From contig VXBP01008528.1 in assembly GCA_013400115.1 (NCBI GenBank), positions 302,852-366,851 on the forward strand: 64,000 nt of DNA, written 5' to 3'. This document shows positions 32,341 to 43,470 of the stretch, piece by piece. The translations under genes and the position numbers were made by a program. The notes beneath the pieces are model-generated. The model was not told the origin of the DNA and made no database searches. It saw nothing but the letters and a program-made list of their open reading frames with translations. Source of the DNA: Rhinopomastus cyanomelas. Its lineage: Eukaryota; Chordata; Aves; Bucerotiformes; Rhinopomastidae. Position 1 is the first letter of the stretch. Each line of letters begins with the position of its first letter.

Positions 32341-33621
32341 CCACAGGTCTGTCAAATACCAACAGCTCCAAGCACAGCGGTAGCAGCATCATTCGAGCGA
32401 TCCCTTACACACTTACACCTTTCCAGGACTGAATTGAGGCAAGGAGCACTCATTGCCAGGTCTTGGGAGCCTTTGATCTGAACTGTCTGGTTGCTCAGGT
32501 TCCCGGGTGCACGCAGCCTCTGCAGCTCAAGGTGTGTGACAATGGGAAGGGGCTGCAGTTCAGCTGCTCTCTGTAGCCCGAAGCCTGTGAACTGCACGGA
32601 ACAGGCTCTGTTTACCCACTCAGCCATGTAACGTGCTCTATTTTTGCACTTTCAGCCTGATGTTCTACCTGCTCTGGACTCAGTTCCCTCCATGTGCTCA
32701 CAACTGGGAGTTTCAGCCAGACTTGGATGGGTCAAACCCACATTGAACTGAGTTTCATCATGACAGCGGATATCGCTTAGCCAAGCTGTTTTTCCCTCTG
32801 CCTATGGAATAATTCATGGCTCAGCCACGAGCTCGATTTTACAGAGATTAGATTTCCAGTTATGACACTGACTAGAATTCAATATCCATCACTCTTGGGC
32901 ATGGAGTAATCTTCAGCATTTACAAAGCCGAGCTTTCGGAAGCCAGTGCACACTCTGAGTTAGTCTGGAATTACTGGAATTCAGATGTTGACACCTTTGG
33001 GGTTAATATTCTCAAAGATGTTCTCTGCACCAAATCAAGCCCTTTCTTATGTTATGAAAGCTGAAATTAGCACATTATGTCAGAGCTCAGTCTTAAAGGC
33101 AACCCCCACCCCGTCCCCAGTCCTACAAGCATCGGATGATAAATCGCTTTGAACAAACCACATAACATCCAGAGCGGAGCCACTCCACAAAAATTAGACC
33201 CTATTAATTTTTGAGGTGAGCTAGCTGAGCACCATTTAAATCCCTGAATAGACTTTTCCCTTCACAGAGTGGCTTTAATTAGGTTTCGCTGCATTTACTT
33301 TGGAAGCAGATCAAGTTTAAACGAAAGGAAATCCCTTGCGCTGTGCATCAGAGTGACCACAGAGGGGTTCAGAGCAGTTTAACTACTGCAGGTTGTGGAT
33401 GTGTCATTAGCTTGATGCAAGTTAACTTCTGGCCATGCTGGTGTGGACAAGCCTGCAGTCCTTTGCATCCCAACGTGTAATGGCATTCCCTTTGTCTTGT
33501 CAGGCTGAACAGGGAGCACTCTGGAGCAAGGACAGTGAACGTACAGGACTGACTACACGTGTGGATCTGGGTGCTCAGAGCTCCTACAGCTCAGCAGTAA
33601 GTGGCCTCTTTGACTACTAAC
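32341..33621. other. CR1-free block with CNE-like centre
   Basis: The stretch 32780-33420 is AT-rich and motif-dense (GGAATAATTCATGG, CTATTAATTTTTG, CTTTAATTAGG, CATTAGCTTGATG) and looks conserved. It includes the second copy of the 23-bp motif. No coding potential was recognised. Confidence 0.4.
32909..32931 (+). repeat. 23-bp motif shared with 20816-20838
   Basis: ATCTTCAGCATTT, two variable bases, then AAAGCCGA. It is followed here by GCTTTCGG, which makes a short dyad (CCGAGCTTTCGG) absent from the other copy. Confidence 0.4.
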
Positions 33622-33697
33622 GGAATCACAGGACATTAGGGATCAGAAGGGACCTCAAAAGATCCACAGAATCACAGATCATTAGAGATCGGAAGGG
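33622..33697 (-). mobile_element. Two tandem CR1 3' termini (group 1)
   Basis: Unit 1: GGAATCACAGGACATTAGGG to AAAAGATCC. Unit 2: ACAGAATCACAGATCATTAG to GGAAGGGAC. Each holds only the last 35-45 bp of a CR1 in minus orientation. The second runs straight into a plus-strand CR1 body. Confidence 0.9.
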
Positions 33698-34026
33698 ACT
33701 GAGGGGTGACCTCATTAATGTCTACAAATATTTGAGAGGTGGGCTCAGTGTCATCTAGTGATAGGACGAGGGGCAGTGGTTGTCAGCTGGAACACACAGA
33801 AGGCTCCACATCAACCTGAGAAGGAACTTCTTCACAGTGAGGGTGACAGAGCACTGGAACAGGTTGCCCAGGGTGGTTGTGGAGTGTCCTTCTCTGTAGA
33901 TGTTTAAGACCTGCCTGGATGTGTTCCTGTGTGACTTGGTCTAGGTGATCCTGCTGTGTCAGGAGGATTGGACTGGATGATCTTTTGAGATCCCTTCCAA
34001 TCCCTAATGATTCTATGATTCTGTGA
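33698..34026 (+). mobile_element. CR1 LINE 3' end (group 1), fused to inverted tails
   Basis: It begins at ACTGAGGGGTGACCTCATTA and skips the usual GATGGAGCC segment (GGTGGGCTCAGTGTCATC). It then runs through AACCTGAGAAGGAACTTC to the full 3' untranslated region, ending CCCTAATGATTCTATGATTC. With the minus-strand tails it forms an inverted pair whose outer ends are both CR1 3' termini. Confidence 0.95.
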
Positions 34027-35538
34027 CCAGAGCAGGATCTCCACAGGGGTCCTTAAACCCCAGCCCACGGGTATTAACCACAACCCCCTCCCCGGTCAAG
34101 CAGCCACAGTTGACTTCTTCCTGCCGACTGCGCGGCCAGGCTGGGTGGCTCCTCCATCTCTTCCTCCCTCTCCCAGGCAGGACAAGCCAGGCAGCACAAA
34201 CTATATCCCGGCCCCCAACACTGTTTGAGAGACAGTGAACCAGCCCCCTGTTTAAAAACTTTGAGGACCCCTGGGGGCCGAGTCAAGTTACTCATGCAAA
34301 CACCTGCAGCACTGGATGCAGCTAATGAACCCCTGAAGCTGTTGAGCATCACGAGCAACACGTTCCTGCACACACAACTGCTCACACCCCGAGGCTTCAC
34401 CCCGGGTGGATCTGTGCGTGTGCATCTCAGCTCTAACGCTCCTGAGCACAGCGATGCCCGCACCACTCGAGAAAGAAATCAACCCTCCTTTTGCTCGGAG
34501 CTATGAACGCCTGCATTCCATCACCAGCCCAACAGAACAGGCACACGGGCTTGTACATCTGGGAAGCACATGAGAGGCCTTCTCACAGAGCTTTGCACAC
34601 CCCTGTCTCTCAGATCCAAACTCGAGTGGTTTTTCCCCTCCCTCACATGGTGGAAAATTTGACTGATGTTCTTGGTGCACAAGACATTAAATAACAACCC
34701 CCCAGATGCACAGCTGGAATGCTTTTCACTCCTAAAATCTCCCACTACACCTTCCACAACTGATCTGCAGTATTTCTTTGACAAGCCACACCTCTCTGGT
34801 TCTGCCATCAGCCCTGGGACACATTTCTCCCATCAGTGGCACGAGGGGTTCAACTGGTCACACAAATTCCTTTCCAGTACAAACAAGGACCTTTTCAAGC
34901 TAACAGGAAGCCAGTGTGAAGTGGATTCATGGTATCCCAGCAGACCAGGACAATAAGAAGTTCAAATCAGTTGAGGGAACTGAAAGTTCTAATTCTTCTC
35001 TTTTTTCTTTCTGAATTTCCAAACCTCTCCAGAAGGTGCCGACCTGCATGGCAGGTAGAACGTACGAATGAAATCATAACGATGCTAAGGCGAATCCAAG
35101 GCTCCGAAGAAGTCAAACCTGTCCAAAGCACAGACCTTCACCCTATCCCACACCATCCTCTGCAGTAAAAAATGAAGACCTCCACCAAGACCTGAGCTCC
35201 ATGGAGGAACAGGCACACAACAAGCGGCGCGCATCAGTTGATACCTGAAGCTCAAAAGCATCTTGCTGGTGGTGCCTCACGAGTGGAAGCAGCATTGAAA
35301 CCTGAAGGTTTCCCACCAAGCTGTAAATTACCCAATATTTTCTCACTTCAGTTAAAAATGTAGCCCTCACAAAGCCAACGGGGAAATAACATTCTGGGTC
35401 AATCTTCCCCGGTGATTTGCGACAAAAAAACCCCGTGAGTTGAGTTCTAACCAGAATGAGTCTCTCAGCCTGTTACTAGGGAGAGATAAATCGCAAGGGT
35501 GGCTGCTGCCATATTTCAGCTCAGCATTTGCTCTGCTC
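34027..35538. other. Unique block, nothing recognised
   Basis: CR1-free, moderately GC-rich at 34.05-34.5 kb. The minus-strand frame 34074-34466 (130 codons) and the plus-strand frames have no known relatives. Confidence 0.5.
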
Positions 35539-35902
35539 GCAGAACCACAGAACATTAGGGGTTGGAAGGGACCTCGAAAGATCATCCACTCCAATCCCCC
35601 TGACACAGCAGGATCACCTACATCCAGTCGCACAGGAACATGTCCAGGTGGGTCTTAAACATCTCCAGTGAAGGAGACTCCACAACCCCCCTGGGCAGCC
35701 CCTTCCAGTGCTCTGTCACCCTCACTGGGAAGAAGTTCCTTCTCATATTGATGTGGAACCTCCTCTGTTCCAGCTCACACCCATTGCCCCTTGTCCTGTC
35801 ACTAGATGACATTGAGAAGAGCCTGGCTCCATCCTCCTGACACCCACCCTTCACATATTTATAAACATTAATGAGGTCACCTCTCCCCTTCTCTCCTCCA
35901 GG
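35539..35902 (-). mobile_element. CR1 LINE 3' end with ORF2 C-terminus (group 1)
   Basis: CAGAACCACAGAACATTAGG at the terminus. The minus-strand frame is open through DLINVYKYVKGGCQEDGARL, GNGCELEQRRFHINMRRNFF and TEHWKGLPRGVVESPSLEMF. It is cleanly truncated at its 5' side near CTTCTCTCCTCCAGG. It looks young, with about 100 intact codons. Confidence 0.96.
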
Positions 35903-37257
35903 TTCTTCTTGGAGGTCCAAAGAATCATTTAAGGATCATAGGGTCTTTTCTGCACTGGAACTGCCTTTCCTTTCCTCCCTCCCTGTGTTTTAGGACAGTT
36001 GCTGTGGAAAGACTGGATCTTGTTTTACTTTATTGCTGTTAGGGGCAGAGTGGGAAGAGTAAGAGCTATAGACACGAAGATGCCAAGCTACAAGGAGACT
36101 ACATGCTCCAATGCCCAGCCCTGGCCACTTTGTTCCGTGAGGAATAGCCAACACACTGGCAGAGGTCGTCCACAAGTGTCTGCCACCAGGCAGAAAGCGG
36201 AGATATGAGAAGATGCCCTTCATCCCAATGGACCATTTCCCACGGCAGAGCATCCTTTTGCCCCTTGCACAAATCATAAACCCTCCTTTCAGTCACATTT
36301 CTCCTCTGAATTTGCACCCTCCCACCCCATCCCACTTGGGTGCTACAGAAACTCTTTGGAGAGATGCACTGAGCAAAATGTTGGGGGCAGGAAAACATTC
36401 CTGGCTGCACAACCCGGCCCTAGCTGGAACCCAGATCACATGGCAAGTAACAGGATTTAACGATAAACTTTGAATTCAGGCCAGACTGGTTGAAGTTTCA
36501 CTAAATTCAGTTATCCCAGGCCAGTTTAGTGCTTTCTGCAGCAGCAGCTCCCAGCAAATCACCTGGAAAGCTCATACACTTCAACTGCAGAGCACTCTGC
36601 ATTCCTCTGAAGCTTGACCTTCCCAGCTGACCTCCCAGCAGCAACCCTGGGCCAGGTACTGCTGGGTCAACCGCTCTGAAGGCCAAGCCCTACGTTTGTG
36701 AGGAAGGCAGTAAGTTACTGGATGTGAAGCTCCTGTTTTGCTCCTCAAAGCTGCCTCTGCTCTGCTAGAGAACTCAATGAACCTAAAACCTCAACACTAA
36801 CCGTTGGTTTGAGTTGCACCAGTAAGTCCAGGAAACCTTCCAGTATCCTCATCACCATACTGGAGATCCAGGGTTCACTTTGTGCCTCCAGTTTCAGAGG
36901 ACTAAGCAGCTACTGATCAAAAACCTAAGCGAGGTGGGAGGATGGGGTCTATAAAACTGTCCCAGTGCTTGTGGGCTTCCCAACAACGGACCAGTCCAGC
37001 AAAACCCACTGCAGACACGATGCTCACCCCTGCTGTCGGGGAGTGTGTTTGCCCTACGGTTGATGAACTGCAGGGGGCATGGGGGGAGGACCAGCCCCAC
37101 AGGCAGGTCATGAGATCAAAACCCACCGACTTCAACAGAACAACGAAAGGGGCCAGGTGCTGGCTCTCAGAGTCTGTGGAGTTTAAACCTCTGTGCTTGC
37201 ACAGCGTGGAAGTTTCACACCGCTATCAACACGGACCAGGAAGGAATATGGGATGCA

Positions 37258-37344
37258 ATGGGGAAGGGAAGGGAGAAGGGGGAAGGGAGAAGGGAGAAGG
37301 GAGAAGGGAAAGGGAGAAGGGAGAAGGGAGAAGGGAGAAGGGAG
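37258..37344. repeat. (GGGAGAA)n purine tract next to an undetermined base
   Basis: Pure purine tract of GGGAA, GGGAGAA and GGGGGAA units over nearly 90 bp, ending at a single N (37345). Such tracts can adopt triplex structures and often stop sequencing. The array length should be treated as unreliable. Confidence 0.9.
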
Positions 37345-37348
37345 NACT

Positions 37349-37415
37349 AAAATAAAATTTTAAAATAAAATAAAACAAAATTAAATTCATCATACACACC
37401 ACCACCACCACTATG
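37349..37415. repeat. A-rich and (CCA)n low-complexity tracts
   Basis: AAAATAAAATTTTAAAATAA at the left, then ACACACCACCACCACCACTA at the right. Confidence 0.8.
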
Positions 37416-37667
37416 ATCCAGAACTGAATTTTCAGTACAAAACCGAAGTCTTTGTTCACCCACAACACAAATTTCAACAGATTGAAGCAAGGGTGCTCAG
37501 TTCCAAGACACTCTGAGGCCATCAAGGTGAGAGTTTTCGTTCAGGCTGCTGAACCAGGGCATCGCTGTGAAGGGTTGAGAAGCCGCGGAACATTTTTAGT
37601 ATAGACTCGAGTCAGTGTGACCAAAGGGATTGCCCCGCGTGGCTCACCTGATTAGCTATACAAATGC

Positions 37668-37720
37668 CTTTCTTTTTCCTTTCTCTTTTTTCTTTTCCCT
37701 TTTTTTTTTTCCTCCCTTTT
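37668..37720. repeat. T-rich / TTTCC low-complexity tract
   Basis: Pyrimidine tract of TTTTTCC and TTTTTTCTTTTCC units with a T run of 11. Confidence 0.8.
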
Positions 37721-38115
37721 AATCCAAGAATGGTTCCAAATGGGAGACTGGAGCGGGGCATGTACTGGAATGTCTGACGGCCACAGACTTGGGATTTATA
37801 TTCCACGTTGAATTCATTGTTCTCTCTCCTACCCCCGCTGCCCTCTAAAAAATGCTGCAGCCATGACAGAAATAAATTAGCCCGAGGTACAGGTCACACC
37901 TTCAAGGGCAGTCAGCATTCTGGGTAAAATCAATAGAGAAGATGGGAGTCTCTAACAGCTGAAGCAGAAAGAATGACGCATTGATAGCTTTACATATACC
38001 CAAACAAAGGCACTTTGGAGAAACCCTGGTCCCTGCTGCCTGGCGAACACAAAGCAGGTTTTTTCAACCACCTGAACCCCAACAGCAACACAGAGGCGAT
38101 TCAGAAAGGAGGGGA

Positions 38116-38123
38116 ATTTGCAT
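38116..38123 (-). promoter_or_regulatory. POU octamer site ATTTGCAT
   Basis: Exact octamer on the minus strand in unique DNA, followed by a GCGATGCAG segment. Support is sequence match only. Confidence 0.25.
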
Positions 38124-38979
38124 AGCGATGCAGAACGCGCTGCTTGCAGCTCTGTCTGGGGAGGAGGAGATCCACATGCTGATTTCTGGCCCAGGCTGTA
38201 ACTCCCACAAACTTCTACAGAGACCAGAACCTGCTCTCAGCTCCAGCTTAAACACTGCAGCCTCTCAAGTGTCAGAAACTGAAGCCTTGAACAAAAAAGT
38301 CCCCTCAGCTCTAGTGAACAAGGGAGCAAGTCCCACTGAGCGTGTGTGTGCGTGTCACTGTGACTTTAGAGCAATGGGTCATGTATCCAGCATCACTTAC
38401 ACCCACTGGTAGCCCTAAACTTCAGCCCTGGTGAATCACAGCTGCTCTCAAATGAGGAGGATTTATTAGGATGTGGGTTACACGAAGATTCACGCAGAAG
38501 TTGAGTGGCTTTTGCCAACCGATCTGCGGAGAGTTCGGTGTTGACTCCGGGACTGAGGCACACAACCCGTTCAGATGCTTCACAGACCCCACAGGGTTCC
38601 TACCTGTGTTTTAAAGCCTGATTTAAGCCTCCACAATACTTCTAAAAATAGGACGTAGACTCTTCAGTCCCACAGGAGTTTTTGAAATTGCCACCCGGGA
38701 GGTTTCTCAATAGACAGAGCTAAAAGCTTTTCTCCTCTTGTGTCCCTCCCAGACCTCTCCAGAGACAGCTCTGGCCCAAACGCAGCAGGATCTAAAGCCA
38801 AATGAGCCCAGATTTTGTGCAAAGGCAGCAGGAGAGCAGCAAATATGTACCTCTCCCCTCACTTCCTCGTTAGGCTGCTGCTTTTCTGAAAGCCCACACA
38901 ACATCAGCGTGTGCAAGGCTCCTTGATCGTTAGGCTCACACTTCTACCTGGGGTGAAGCATCATTACGTTTGTACTTAC

Positions 38980-39030
38980 ATCGGTGGCATCCGGGAGCGG
39001 TATCATCAGCAGAATTATTGTCACTGCTAC
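38980..39030 (-). other. Candidate 51-nt exon (microexon-sized) on the minus strand
   Basis: Read on the minus strand, a textbook acceptor (CCCCCTTTGTTTTCTTCTTGCAG split as polypyrimidine tract plus CAG) precedes 51 nt, followed by a consensus donor GTAAGTAC. The length is a multiple of three. Two phases are open: one gives SSDNNSADDTAPGCHR between split codons, the other VAVTIILLMIPLPDATD; the third meets TAG at once. The acidic/serine reading would suit an inserted linker in a neural or signalling protein, but the family is not recognised. It lies in a 3.7-kb CR1-free block. Chance splice sites cannot be excluded. Confidence 0.4.
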
Positions 39031-39663
39031 CTGCAAGAAGAAAACAAAGGGGGTTGACCATTAACACCAGTGCTGCACTGGAGGACTGTCTTCTGCTCGC
39101 TGTCCTGTATTGCTCAAAGACAGAGCAGTGGTGTGGCAGCACCTCTCTGCCTTCTAGGAAAAAGATACAGCAAAATCAACACCTCGAAGAAAGGTGATGC
39201 TCAGGAATCACCTGTGTTGTTGCTTGTGAAGGCCTTTTGGGTGGCGTCTTGAACCCACCAGTGCACAGAGATGGATTTGCTGAGGTCAGTGGAGAGGAGA
39301 GGGCACTTCTTAAGCTCTTCAACAGAGCAGAACCCCAGCTCTTAGCTGGCCCTTCAGTAATCCTGGGCATCCTCCTCTGCATGTGGCTCAGGAACTGAGA
39401 GGATGGTTTAAGATGTGGCTCTTCCAGAGTGGTGGAGCTGCTCCACTGGTGAGAAGGTTTTACTTGTGGACATCCAACCCTCACCAGAAATGACTGACAA
39501 AGGAATATGTTTTCTTATGAGCCTGTAAAGATGGTTTTTAGGCAGACCATGGGCTTCCAGCTCTTACATGGCTCGTTCCCTTCAGCTACCTTCACACACT
39601 GCTCTTGGAGGCAGAGGAACTGGGGAAAGAAGCCACACTAAAGAACATCCCAAGAATGACCGG

Positions 39664-40042
39664 GATCATAGAATCATAGAATCATTAGGGATTGGAAGGG
39701 TTCTCAAAAGATCCTCTAGTCCAATCTCCCTGCCACAGCAGGATCAAATAGACCAAGTCACACAGAGATACATCCAGGCGGGTTTTAAACGTCTCCAGTG
39801 AAGGAGATTCCACAACCTCCCTGGGCAGCCCCTTCCAGTGCTCTGTCACTCTCACTGTGACAAAGTTCCTTCTCATATTGATGTAGAACCTCCCTATGTT
39901 CCAACTCGCACCCATTGCCTCTTGTCCTATCACTAGATGACACTGAGCAGAGCCTGGCTCCATCCTCCTGACACCCACCCTTCAAATATTTATAGACATG
40001 AATGAGGTCACCCCTCAGTCTCCTCTTCTCCAAGCTCAAGAG
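39664..40042 (-). mobile_element. CR1 LINE 3' end, about 380 bp (group 1)
   Basis: Tail of two full 8-base units (GATCATAGAATCATAGAATC). The minus-strand reading gives SLEKRRLRGDLIHVYKYLKG and GCQEDGARLCSVSSSD. A single-base change in the poly-G stretch splits it into two overlapping frames (39785-40039 and 39685-39978). Confidence 0.96.
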
Positions 40043-42759
40043 ACCTGCCTCAAACCAAACGTTGGGTGGAACAGGCTACAATGATTTGCCTTATGATCCT
40101 TGGTTGTCCTCAAGGACAAAAGCACAGGGCGATAATTCACGTTACTGCCCACGATGCTCTGAAGTACTGCCTGCGCTTCCGTGATCGGCTGTTGCCTCCA
40201 CTCCTGTGCTGGCCATGAACAAACAGAGCTGCACGTGTAGTGCAGACACTGTGCTCCCTCCAAGGAGCTGCAATGCCAGTCTAGTGCAGCTTGCTCTAAA
40301 ATAAATCAGTCTTTATTTGTTTTATAAGTCACTGTGCTTAGCGATACGGAAAGTCCTGCCCAGTTCTGGGGAACATTCCACTAATCACGAGGGTACGTTA
40401 TCTGAAGAGATCACATTTAGCATCAGCGGGTCAAGAGTGACCCATTAGAGATACACCCATGTGGGGGCTGGAGAGCAGCTGGCTCGCTTTGCTGAGGGAC
40501 TTAGCCAGGGTGTTTTAGATGGCTCTTGACATCCTGATACTCAAAATGCTGTGAGTGATCACCATCTTCAAAAGGACCTTGGCAAATGTCTCTGTGGAAG
40601 CACCGAGACAGGGAAGCTGCCACAGTGAACCCCTCCAGACACCCAGGACCATTGTGTGTCTGCTCTGCACATCCATTTATTCCACTCCTGCTCCTCCTGC
40701 CTTCTCTACTCAAATCTCACCTTCACCTATTGATTAGGGCTGGTTTCAGAAGGTCTGCCTCTCTTTTGAAGAGCCGGATTGTGCACAGAGAGGAGAGTCT
40801 TGTCTCTCAGAGAGGAGAGACTTGCTGCAAGTTTTCCCCCATTTAAAATTGTTCCAAAGTCCAGGATTCAATGCACAAACGAAAGGCACAAAGCTCTCCT
40901 ACACACGTTTGCAAGAGCTGGCTCAGCCCTGGAGCTAAACAAAACCTTACAATGACCTGAGTCTTTTCAGGAACTGCAGAACCACCCTCCCTTGTTTTAA
41001 AGTAAAGAAGGATTTAAATGCAACCAACAAGCAGCACTTGTTGGTTGCAGGGAATAGCTGGGAAGATGAAAATAAAGATGAGCAAAAGCCCAAGTCGTTT
41101 ATTGGCTGAAGTGTGACGGGTACTGAATGGATTTTACAGCTGCACACCACCACAGGTTGGGTTGTTAAGATCTGGGCTCCATGACCCAAGAGTTGTTTTC
41201 CACGTCCAACTGGTGCAAACCTACAAACTGCAAAATCTCAGCCCTCGGAGGGGAAATGAAATAATCCCCAAACATTTCCCATCCCTAATTCTATTTTGCA
41301 CGTGAAGCGGGTTCATACGGAGTTGCTGGGTACCTGAAAATAACCAGTAGTAAGGGAGAGGCCATGTTCTTTGTGTCGGGGTAAGGACACTTCTTTGTCT
41401 TCCCTCGGTCACTGAAAGGAGTCGAAGTTAAACCTGTGAATCTGGGGTCCAAACCTCACATCAGGATGTGCAGTTTTGCATCCTGGTCTTATTACTCCTC
41501 TGAAAGTACAAGGCATTTTTACTCTATAAACATGCAAAGCACCTTAGAAAAGACCTTCCGAGTCACCCTCCTCCTTTCACAGCTAAGGAAATGGAGGTAC
41601 TGCGTGAAAAGGGGAGAGACCAGGCTGTAGCCACCCTGAGCCCACATCCATCTGCAGCACAGCCCTGACCACCTCCATAATCCCCTGCAGGTTGCTAAAT
41701 TGGAGCAAAAATGCAAAGACATTTTCCCAGACTTCTCTCCTCAAAACCCTGCCATGGACCACAGGGGATAAAGGCGAGGAAAGATCAGAGAGGTTCAGCT
41801 CTGGCCATTTGCAGATTCCTTCTGCCTGGCCTGGCTGCTCCTGCTCCTCCACGTCCACGCGGCAGGTAATCCCGGTGGGAACCAGTCAACAGACCTCGTG
41901 TAACCCAGTCACTGCCTCTCCTGCCCTGTGCAAAGAAGAGGTGCTGAGGTGCTTTTCTGCAGAGTTTTCAGCTGAGGCTGGTGGGCAGCAGCACGACCCA
42001 TTGCAGTCTGCAAAGACATTATGTCCTGGCGCTGCAGCACGCCTAACCTGCTGCCCTTGTTCCTCACTGAGATCCTTTGCAACAGGAGCATAAAGAGCCC
42101 AAGAACAAATAGGTGGGTTAAAGCAAAAGGCTTTCACTTCTGCCTGCAAAGTTATTTCTTCAGCTCCCTCAAGTCCCTAAAGTTCACCTCGCTCAGGTTT
42201 CGGAAGCTCAATACGCTCCTCACAGTTATAACACTAAAAGCTAACTTTTGATTAGCTGTACTGCTTATCAAACCTGATAAACTGAAGACCCTCAGAGGGC
42301 AAAACTGAACACCAGAAACTGCCAAATGCTTTTGACCTGCTTCAAGCAACCATTAACTGCAGCGAGTTCCTAATTCTTTGGGTCCGCTTCACTTCTTACC
42401 CCATGGCCATCTTTCTTTCTTGACCACTTGGCCCATGTTCAGACAACAAATCTCCTCAAGAAACAAGTCACAATTCTCCATCCCCTTCCTGAGGTCAGGA
42501 ATGTTTTAGAAAGACGGGAATTCTGCCTTTAAAAGCAAAAAAAAGTAGGGAGGACTTAAAAACGTACGAGTGCAGCCGCCTGCTAGGCTCAAGCACGTTG
42601 TTATCAGCTACAACTGCTTCCACTCTCCCCGCTCCGTGCAGCTTTGTAATTCATTTTCCAGACAGACCTCTGAGCGTTATTAGAAGGCAAAACATTTGTG
42701 CTCAGGCTGGAAATGATCACATGAGCAAGCAACAAGATTTGCTTGATAACATCCAGAGT

Positions 42760-43470
42760 GTATTATACAGGTCCCGCTTCCAGCTCTAAGGGAGAGGGCG
42801 GGGAGAGTGGGGGGGAACAGGCTCTTAAAGCACAGGCACGCTGCAAGCAAAGGGCTGCCTTTATAGGAGCCACTGGAAAAGAAGAGAGGAAAAAGTCCAG
42901 AAAACAAACCTCCAGGCTAACAGCAACTCAACTTCCCCAAAACTCAGCTCAGCTCCTACAAATCTCACCCCGCTTTCACTTTAACAGAAGTTTCCCTCGG
43001 CGGAGGCTGAGCAGTCAAAGAGCCGCTCAACTTTCCTCAAAAGTTCAGCCCTGCTGAAGGTGGGGAGAGAGGAAAGAGCGAGAAACAAAAGGGTCAGTGA
43101 AAAGCCAGAAGCGGCTCGGAAAGTTTCTCAGCACCGTGGTACTGACCTAAGGATCTCCGTGTCACAGGTAGCAAAGTTTGTCCTCCTCCTCCTCCTCTCC
43201 GGCGGGACTGGCTGGCGGGCAGCGCTGCAGAGCTCAGAGCTCACCCCCACATCATCATCAAAAGAATATTGTTCCCGATCTTCCGGTGACTAAGGAAGGA
43301 AAGAAAGAAAGAAAAGAAAGGGGGGAAAAAAAAAACCCCGAGCAACAACCGCAAAAAAAAAGCAGCCCAGCCAGGTAGGGTTTCTGCGTGCAAAGTAAAT
43401 CCGGCGCTCTGGAACGCGTCCAGCCACGGGGCTTGACAGGCAAAGGAGAAAAGCTGCTATTTGATTTCTT
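42760..43470. promoter_or_regulatory. CpG-enriched stretch, possible minor promoter or enhancer
   Basis: CpGs cluster in CTCGGCGGAGG, AGAAGCGGCTCGG, CCGGCGGGACTGGCTGGCGGG, CCGGCGCTC and GAACGCGTCC. TATA-like stretches (GTATTATACAG, CCTTTATAGG) lie at the left edge, and a possible plus-strand donor (CAG then GTAGGG) lies at about 43374. A promoter is possible, but no transcript evidence exists here. Confidence 0.3.
43290..43368. repeat. (GAAA)n and A-rich low-complexity tracts
   Basis: GGAAGGAAAGAAAGAAAGAAA is followed by two A runs of nine to ten bases separated by CCCCGAGCAACAACCGC. Confidence 0.8.

Larger units (their letters stand above)
35903..39663. other. Long CR1-free block with simple repeats and one exon candidate
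   Basis: 3.7 kb without a CR1 copy. It holds the purine repeat at 37.26-37.35 kb, the T-rich tract near 37.68 kb and the 51-nt exon candidate. It also holds an ATTTGCAT octamer at 38116-38123 inside a stretch with cGcatagcgatgc-like CpGs. No gene can be named. Confidence 0.45.

Noticed and set aside
37481..37526. 46-nt exon-like segment on the plus strand (TTTCAACAG acceptor, AAG-GTGAGA donor)
   Set aside because: Reasonable signals, but the segment is on the opposite strand from the better candidate, is not divisible by three and lies beside simple repeats.
43122..43145. Partial match to the REST/NRSE site (CTCAGCACCGTGG)
   Set aside because: Only the left half agrees; the right half lacks the GGACAG core.
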